The position numbers were made by a program, and so were the translations under genes. Below the pieces are notes generated by a model. It was not told the DNA's origin. It did not search any database and was given only the letters and a program-made list of their open reading frames with translations. DNA of 64,000 nt from Roseovarius gahaiensis (lineage in GTDB: Bacteria > Pseudomonadota > Alphaproteobacteria > Rhodobacterales > Rhodobacteraceae). How positions within the stretch are numbered: position 1 is the stretch's first letter; each line of letters begins with the position of its first letter. The stretch covers positions 120,177-184,176 of the forward strand of contig NZ_JAAORB010000004.1 in assembly GCF_011601345.1 (NCBI RefSeq). The letters run 5' to 3'. Below are positions 60,059-64,000 of the stretch, one piece after another.

Positions 60059-60847
60059 TCAGCCAATCAAGGCGGCAACCATCGCGCTGTCAGGGTCGGC
60101 CAGCGCGTCGATCACGTCGAAATGATGCTTGCCCTCGGCCACGACATGGCCACACCCCCAAGCCTTGGCCAGCCATTGCGCCTGATCAAGGAACACGGGG
60201 CGTTCTTCGCCGCCGACCCAGACCGTTACAGGAACATCCATTGGCGTCATCAACACCGGGCTTTCCGCCTTGGCCGCGGCCATATCCAGCCCAAATTGAA
60301 CATTCATCGAGGTCTTGAGCATAGGGCGCAGGTCCGCCACGGGTGAGATTGGCACGATGCTTTGCACGCGCTGCGCCACTTGGGACGGCAACACGCCCGG
60401 CACGCCCATCCGCGCCACCAGATGACCGCCCGCGGAATGCCCCGCAAGGGCCAATGGGCCTGCGATCTGCCGGGTGGCCTCAGAAATCGCACGCGCAATT
60501 TGGCGGGTGATATCGGCAATCTGCACATCCGGGCACAGGTCATAAGAGGGCATCGCCACCGCCCACCCATGGGCCAAAGGCCCGGCTGCCAGATGCGACC
60601 AGTAAGAGTTATCGAACCGCAGCCAGTATCCCCCATGCACAAAAACGCATACCCCTTTGTGCGCCGCCTTGGGCAGGAACAGGTCAAATACCTCGCGCGG
60701 TCTGTCACCATAGGGCACCGCCAGTTTGGCACGTCCAGCCCCGGCAAGCCTGTCGCGATACGCCTTGGCGCGCTCCGCCCAGAGCGGCGGGTAATCGGCA
60801 GCCCCTGCAATATGGGCCGCATTGGCATAGGCATCATCCAGTTCCAT
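60059..60847 (-). CDS. Alpha/beta hydrolase, kynurenine formamidase-like
   Basis: A 262-residue esterase-type hydrolase. The oxyanion-hole motif HGGYW (VFVHGGYWLRFDNSYWS) and nucleophile elbow GHSAGG are the pattern of arylformamidases that hydrolyse N-formylkynurenine. Asp in MDVPVTVWVGGEE and His in GKHHFDVIDAL complete the triad. No other tryptophan catabolic gene is next to it, so substrate is not certain. It is divergent from gabD. Confidence 0.78.
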   Translation of the reverse strand: MELDDAYANAAHIAGAADYPPLWAERAKAYRDRLAGAGRAKLAVPYGDRPREVFDLFLPKAAHKGVCVFVHGGYWLRFDNSYWSHLAAGPLAHGWAVAMPSYDLCPDVQIADITRQIARAISEATRQIAGPLALAGHSAGGHLVARMGVPGVLPSQVAQRVQSIVPISPVADLRPMLKTSMNVQFGLDMAAAKAESPVLMTPMDVPVTVWVGGEERPVFLDQAQWLAKAWGCGHVVAEGKHHFDVIDALADPDSAMVAALIG

Positions 60848-60932
60848 CGTATATTCCCGCCGTTGATCTGGACAAGCCTAGCGCAAGATGCTTTGCCTTT
60901 GCCATATCATTCCGAAAATGGGAGGAAACGCC

Positions 60933-62405
60933 ATGACCAAGACCGATCTGAAATCGCTATTGAACGGCCCCAGCCTGCTGGCCGAGCAAGCCTATCTGGC
61001 CGGACACTGGGTTGACGGCGACGAAGGCACATTCGAGGTGACGAACCCGGCCCGGGGCGATGTCATCGCCCATGTTGCCGACCTGAGCCGCGCACAGGTG
61101 GCCAAAGCCATCGCCGAAGCTGAGACCGCCCAAAAAGAATGGGCCAGCTGGACCGGCAAGGAACGCGCCGCGGTGCTGCGCAAGTGGTTCGACCTGATGA
61201 TGGAAAACCAGCACGACCTTGGCGTTATCCTGACCGCTGAACAAGGCAAACCCTTGGCCGAAGCCAAGGGCGAGATCGCTTATGGCGCCAGTTTCGTCGA
61301 GTTTTTCGCCGAAGAGGCCAAGCGCGTCTATGGCGAAACCATTCCGGGCCACCAGCGCGACAAGCGGATCACCGTGATCAAGCAGCCCATCGGCGTTGCC
61401 GCCTCGATCACGCCGTGGAATTTTCCCAATGCGATGATCACCCGCAAGGCCGCGCCAGCCTTGGCCGCAGGCTGTGCGTTCGTGGCGCGCCCCGCTGAAC
61501 TGACCCCGCTTTCGGCCACGGCCTTGGGGGTTTTGGCAGAACGCGCTGGCATCCCCAAGGGTGTCTTTTCGGTAGTGACATCCTCGAATGCCTCGGAAAC
61601 CGGCAAGGAATTTTGCGAAAACCCGATCGTGCGCAAGCTGACCTTCACCGGCTCGACGCAAGTGGGGCGCATTTTGCTGCGCCAAGCCGCCGATCAGGTG
61701 ATGAAATGTTCGATGGAATTGGGCGGCAACGCGCCGTTCATCGTGTTTGACGATGCCGATCTGGACGCCGCCGTAGAAGGCGCAATCATGTGCAAGTTCC
61801 GCAACAATGGGCAAACCTGCGTCTGCGCCAACCGCATTTACGTTCAGGCCGGTGTCTATGATGCCTTCGCCGCCAAGCTGAAAGAGGCGGTTGAAAAGCT
61901 CAAGATGGGGGACGGTATGGAAGAGGGCGTCGCCCTTGGCCCGCTGATCAACGCAAGTGCCGTCGAAAAGGTGCAAACCCATATCGCCGACGCCAAGGCC
62001 AAAGGGGCCAATGTGATCTTGGGCGATAGCGGCGCACCACAAGGGCCGGGGTATTTCCTGCCGCCCACGATCGTGACCGGGGCCACCAAGGACATGCAGT
62101 TTTCGACCGATGAAACCTTTGGCCCGCTGGCGCCATTGTTCAAGTTCGAAAACGAGGATGACGTGATCGCCATGGCAAATGACACCATCTTTGGTCTGGC
62201 CAGCTATTTCTACGCCAAAGACCTCAGCCGGGTCTACAAGGTGGCCGAGGCGTTGGAATACGGGATTGTCGGCGTGAACACCGGCATCATCTCGACCGAG
62301 GTGGCACCGTTCGGCGGGGTCAAGCAATCGGGCCTTGGCCGCGAAGGCAGCCATCACGGACTCGATGAATTTCTTGAGATGAAATACATCTGCATGAGTG
62401 TCTAA
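60933..62405 (+). CDS. gabD: Succinate-semialdehyde dehydrogenase
   Basis: A 490-residue aldehyde dehydrogenase. Start at ATG 60933 after GGGAGGA. Motifs: TPWNFPNAMITRKAAPALAAGCAF, FTGSTQVGRILL, MELGGNAPFIVFDDADLD with the general-base Glu, and FRNNGQTCVCANRIYVQ with catalytic Cys296 and Cys298. The CVCAN pair is typical of GabD and can form a redox-sensitive disulfide. It oxidises succinate semialdehyde to succinate with NAD(P)+. No gabT is adjacent. Confidence 0.9.
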   Translation: MTKTDLKSLLNGPSLLAEQAYLAGHWVDGDEGTFEVTNPARGDVIAHVADLSRAQVAKAIAEAETAQKEWASWTGKERAAVLRKWFDLMMENQHDLGVILTAEQGKPLAEAKGEIAYGASFVEFFAEEAKRVYGETIPGHQRDKRITVIKQPIGVAASITPWNFPNAMITRKAAPALAAGCAFVARPAELTPLSATALGVLAERAGIPKGVFSVVTSSNASETGKEFCENPIVRKLTFTGSTQVGRILLRQAADQVMKCSMELGGNAPFIVFDDADLDAAVEGAIMCKFRNNGQTCVCANRIYVQAGVYDAFAAKLKEAVEKLKMGDGMEEGVALGPLINASAVEKVQTHIADAKAKGANVILGDSGAPQGPGYFLPPTIVTGATKDMQFSTDETFGPLAPLFKFENEDDVIAMANDTIFGLASYFYAKDLSRVYKVAEALEYGIVGVNTGIISTEVAPFGGVKQSGLGREGSHHGLDEFLEMKYICMSV

Positions 62406-62430
62406 GACAGCCCATAGCGTGCGCGCCAAG

Positions 62431-62467
62431 CCGTGCGGCCTGCCCTCAGGTCGCGCGGTTTATTTTT
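62431..62467 (+). terminator. Rho-independent terminator of gabD
   Basis: CCGTGCGGCCTG (62431-62442), loop CCCT, CAGGTCGCGCGG (62447-62458), a 12-bp stem with two G-T pairs, followed by TTTATTTTT. It starts 26 bp after the gabD stop. Confidence 0.8.
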
Positions 62468-62549
62468 GGCGTGACGCAACCGTATGTTTCGGTTTCAATA
62501 AAGAAAGACCAATAGACCAAGCAAACCCCGACTGCCCGGGAGGTTGATC

Positions 62550-63785
62550 ATGTTTCGCCATCTCTTGCACGTCTGCGCCGTGACTCTGGCCATGGCGTCT
62601 GCCGTCACTGCGCAACAGGATAGGCGCCAGATCACCGGGCAACTGACCTATGTGCCAAAGATCGCCCTGCCCGACGGGGCCAAGGTCACCGTTGGGGCCG
62701 AAGGCGCCTTTCAAACGGAATTTGACCTTCAAAAGTTTCAAACCGAAGGGGCGCAAGTGCCGCTGGATTTCCAACTGACTGTGCCCAAGGGCCTCTCGGG
62801 GTCGGTCAGCGCGATCATACGGGTCAAGGATGCCCCTTGGTGGATCGCGCAGGACATCCCGTTTGCCGCAGGTGAGGCCCCGGTTGATCTGGGAATGATC
62901 AAGCTGAAGCGTATCACCCCCATGGCCTTTGCCACACGCTTCAAATGTGGCGGGGCCGAGGTTCTGTTTGGCGTGCTGGACAACACGGCAACCCTGCGCG
63001 TCAACGGACAGGATTTCGAGATGATCCCGGCCATATCGGCGTCGGGCGCGCGATATGTCAGCACGACCGATGACGACACTGAATTCTGGTCCAAGGGGGA
63101 TAGGGCGATGATCACGGTCGCGGGGGAAAAACTTCCCGACTGTGCGATGGTCGATGACAACGCCGCCCCCTATCGCGCGGGCGGGAACGAGCCGGGCTGG
63201 CATGTGATCATCGGGCCATCGGATGTTGAGGTCGTGGCCGATTACGGCACCCTGACTCGCCGCGCGCCGCGCCCGGATGTGCAGGTTATTCCGGGCGGCT
63301 ATGTCTTCGACATGTCGGGTATCGACGCGCGGTTGACGGTTAAGGATACGCTGTGCCGCGATGACGCCACCGGGATGCCGCATCCGCATCGGGCCACGCT
63401 TGAGGTTGATGGGCGGGCCTTGCGCGGCTGCGGCGGTGATCCGGCCAGCCTGCTGACGGGGGGCGAATGGCAGATTGAAGATGTAGCAGGCCATGGCATC
63501 TTGGACGATTCGAACATCACCCTGCAGTTCGGGGATAACGGGCGTGTGTCGGGCAGCACCGGCTGCAATCGTTACATGGGCAGCTTTGATCTGACCGGAG
63601 AAGGCCTGAACCTTGGGAAAATGGCTGGCACCATGATGGCCTGCCCCGACGCCCTGATGACACAGGAACGCCGTGTTCTGGAGGCGTTGGAGCAGGTGCG
63701 GCGTTTCAATTTCAACGAAAATGGCGCGCTGGTTTTGATCGGCGGCCCCGAGGACAAGCCGCTTTTGACAGCCCGGCGGCCTTGA
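62550..63785 (+). CDS. Exported META-domain protein
   Basis: A 411-residue protein with a Sec signal peptide (MFRHLLHVCAVTLAMASAVTA, cleavage before QQD). Start at ATG 62550 after GGGAGG. The N-terminal part (about residues 25-125) resembles YbaY/YscW-like lipoprotein domains. A middle part (about 130-290) has paired cysteines (FKCGGAEVLF ... LPDCAMV). A C-terminal META/HslJ domain (about 305-405) contains GSTGCNRYMGSF and GTMMACPDALMTQE. Probably periplasmic and related to envelope stress. Function unproven. Confidence 0.8.
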   Translation: MFRHLLHVCAVTLAMASAVTAQQDRRQITGQLTYVPKIALPDGAKVTVGAEGAFQTEFDLQKFQTEGAQVPLDFQLTVPKGLSGSVSAIIRVKDAPWWIAQDIPFAAGEAPVDLGMIKLKRITPMAFATRFKCGGAEVLFGVLDNTATLRVNGQDFEMIPAISASGARYVSTTDDDTEFWSKGDRAMITVAGEKLPDCAMVDDNAAPYRAGGNEPGWHVIIGPSDVEVVADYGTLTRRAPRPDVQVIPGGYVFDMSGIDARLTVKDTLCRDDATGMPHPHRATLEVDGRALRGCGGDPASLLTGGEWQIEDVAGHGILDDSNITLQFGDNGRVSGSTGCNRYMGSFDLTGEGLNLGKMAGTMMACPDALMTQERRVLEALEQVRRFNFNENGALVLIGGPEDKPLLTARRP

Positions 63786-63816
63786 CCGGCCGGAACTGAA
63801 AGACGTCAGTCCAAAC

Positions 63817-63843
63817 AAAAAGCCCGGCCAAATCTGGCCGGGC
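63817..63843 (-). terminator. Terminator hairpin, minus orientation
   Basis: GCCCGGCC (63822-63829), loop AAATCT, GGCCGGGC (63836-63843). On the minus strand the stem is followed by TTTTT (63821-63817) and TTTGG. It faces transcripts coming from the right edge. On the plus strand the META-protein transcript meets a hairpin without a T run. Confidence 0.65.
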
Positions 63844-63872
63844 ATGTGCCATTCAAAGGTCAACGGACATTA

Positions 63873-64000
63873 GAGCGTGTCGCCCCTGATCAGATTCAGG
63901 ATTCCCATGATGCTTGCTTTGTGATTCCATGCTTTTGAGGCATATATGGGGGTCAGTTATGGGCAAGCCACATCCTGTTGAGTTGCGTGATCGCGCCGTG
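63873..64000 (+). mobile_element. Left end of an IS630-type element (truncated by window)
   Basis: A putative terminal repeat begins GAGCGTGTCGCCC directly after a TA dinucleotide (63871-63872), the usual IS630 target. A transposase reading frame starts 86 bp inside. Only the first 128 bp lie in the window, so the other end cannot be checked. Confidence 0.6.
63959..64000 (+). CDS. IS630-type transposase, N-terminal fragment
   Basis: Fourteen codons are visible (MGKPHPVELRDRAV) before the window ends, preceded by GGGGGT. The start resembles IS630-family transposases, which often open with a short segment and then LRxRVV/A before the first HTH. The identification is based on this short stretch and on the end-like sequence upstream. 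Confidence 0.6.
   Translation, partial: MGKPHPVELRDRAV

Noticed and set aside
60957..62429. 490-codon minus-strand open frame opposite gabD
   Set aside because: gabD has full aldehyde dehydrogenase motifs. The opposite frame is low-complexity, rich in Gly/His/Arg, with no domain.
62460..63863. 467-codon open frame on the minus strand opposite the META-domain gene
   Set aside because: The plus-strand frame has a signal peptide, ribosome binding site and META motifs. The minus frame lacks any family signature and is a by-product of GC-rich codon bias.
1..64000. CRISPR arrays, rRNA genes or prophage blocks
   Set aside because: No regularly spaced repeats with unique spacers, no rRNA sequence and no phage structural genes were found.

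Overview
The window reads as an alphaproteobacterial chromosome segment, most likely Rhodobacterales of the marine Roseobacter type. The basis is gene content: a form I CO dehydrogenase cluster, a SoeABC sulfite dehydrogenase, TauR/Xsc sulfonate genes, TRAP transporters, and DUF1523 beside a small membrane protein. GC-rich codon use and many ATGA-coupled operons agree with this. No rRNA or ribosomal protein gene is present to settle the taxonomy. One tRNA (Arg, anticodon TCT) lies near 46.3 kb. Both ends carry mobile DNA: an IS1-type transposase beside a Panacea (SocA-like) antitoxin module at the left, and an IS630-type element cut by the right edge.

Layout. 0-2.1 kb: small basic protein, Panacea protein, a membrane protein broken by an in-frame TGA, and a transposase. 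2.1-12.2 kb: an XRE-type regulator divergent from a peptide module (CocE/NonD hydrolase, peptide ABC transporter with a fused double ATPase, C69-type hydrolase with Ser in place of the nucleophile Cys). 12.5-21.2 kb: a sulfonate module that looks like isethionate use (IclR regulator, three-part TRAP transporter, GMC dehydrogenase, Xsc copy 1, UPF0324 exporter). 21.3-31.3 kb: coxC and a long coxMSLDEF-mocA-coxG-coxI operon for aerobic CO oxidation. 31.4-33.8 kb: HxlR/SCP2 regulator divergent from a broken tautomerase, a truncated haemoglobin and a cupin, then an IS3-type remnant. 33.8-38.0 kb: ugpBAEC. 38.3-43.9 kb: a second carbohydrate/glycerol-phosphate ABC operon with a DeoR regulator and a GpdQ-like phosphodiesterase. 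44.5-46.1 kb: membrane protein with a spermidine-synthase-like domain. 46.4-56.2 kb: ABM protein, tauR, Xsc copy 2, ackA, and soeABC with a 49-aa membrane ORF inside it. 56.2-63.8 kb: DUF1523, creatinase, P1 peptidase, formamidase-like hydrolase, gabD and a META-domain protein.

How it fits together. Two arms converge on sulfoacetaldehyde. Isethionate can be imported by the TRAP system and oxidised by the GMC enzyme, and the second arm is under TauR. Xsc splits sulfoacetaldehyde into sulfite and acetyl phosphate. SoeABC oxidises sulfite at the membrane, AckA can make ATP from acetyl phosphate, and the UPF0324 protein is a candidate sulfite/sulfate exporter. The taurine transporter, taurine:pyruvate aminotransferase and phosphotransacetylase are not in this window. 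CO oxidation and sulfite oxidation both feed electrons to the respiratory chain, which fits a lithoheterotrophic marine lifestyle. The most notable unexplained items are the small membrane ORF inside soeABC, a 33-aa ORF inside the cox operon, a triple direct repeat in front of coxM that suits a LytTR regulator, and two genes interrupted by single stop codons.
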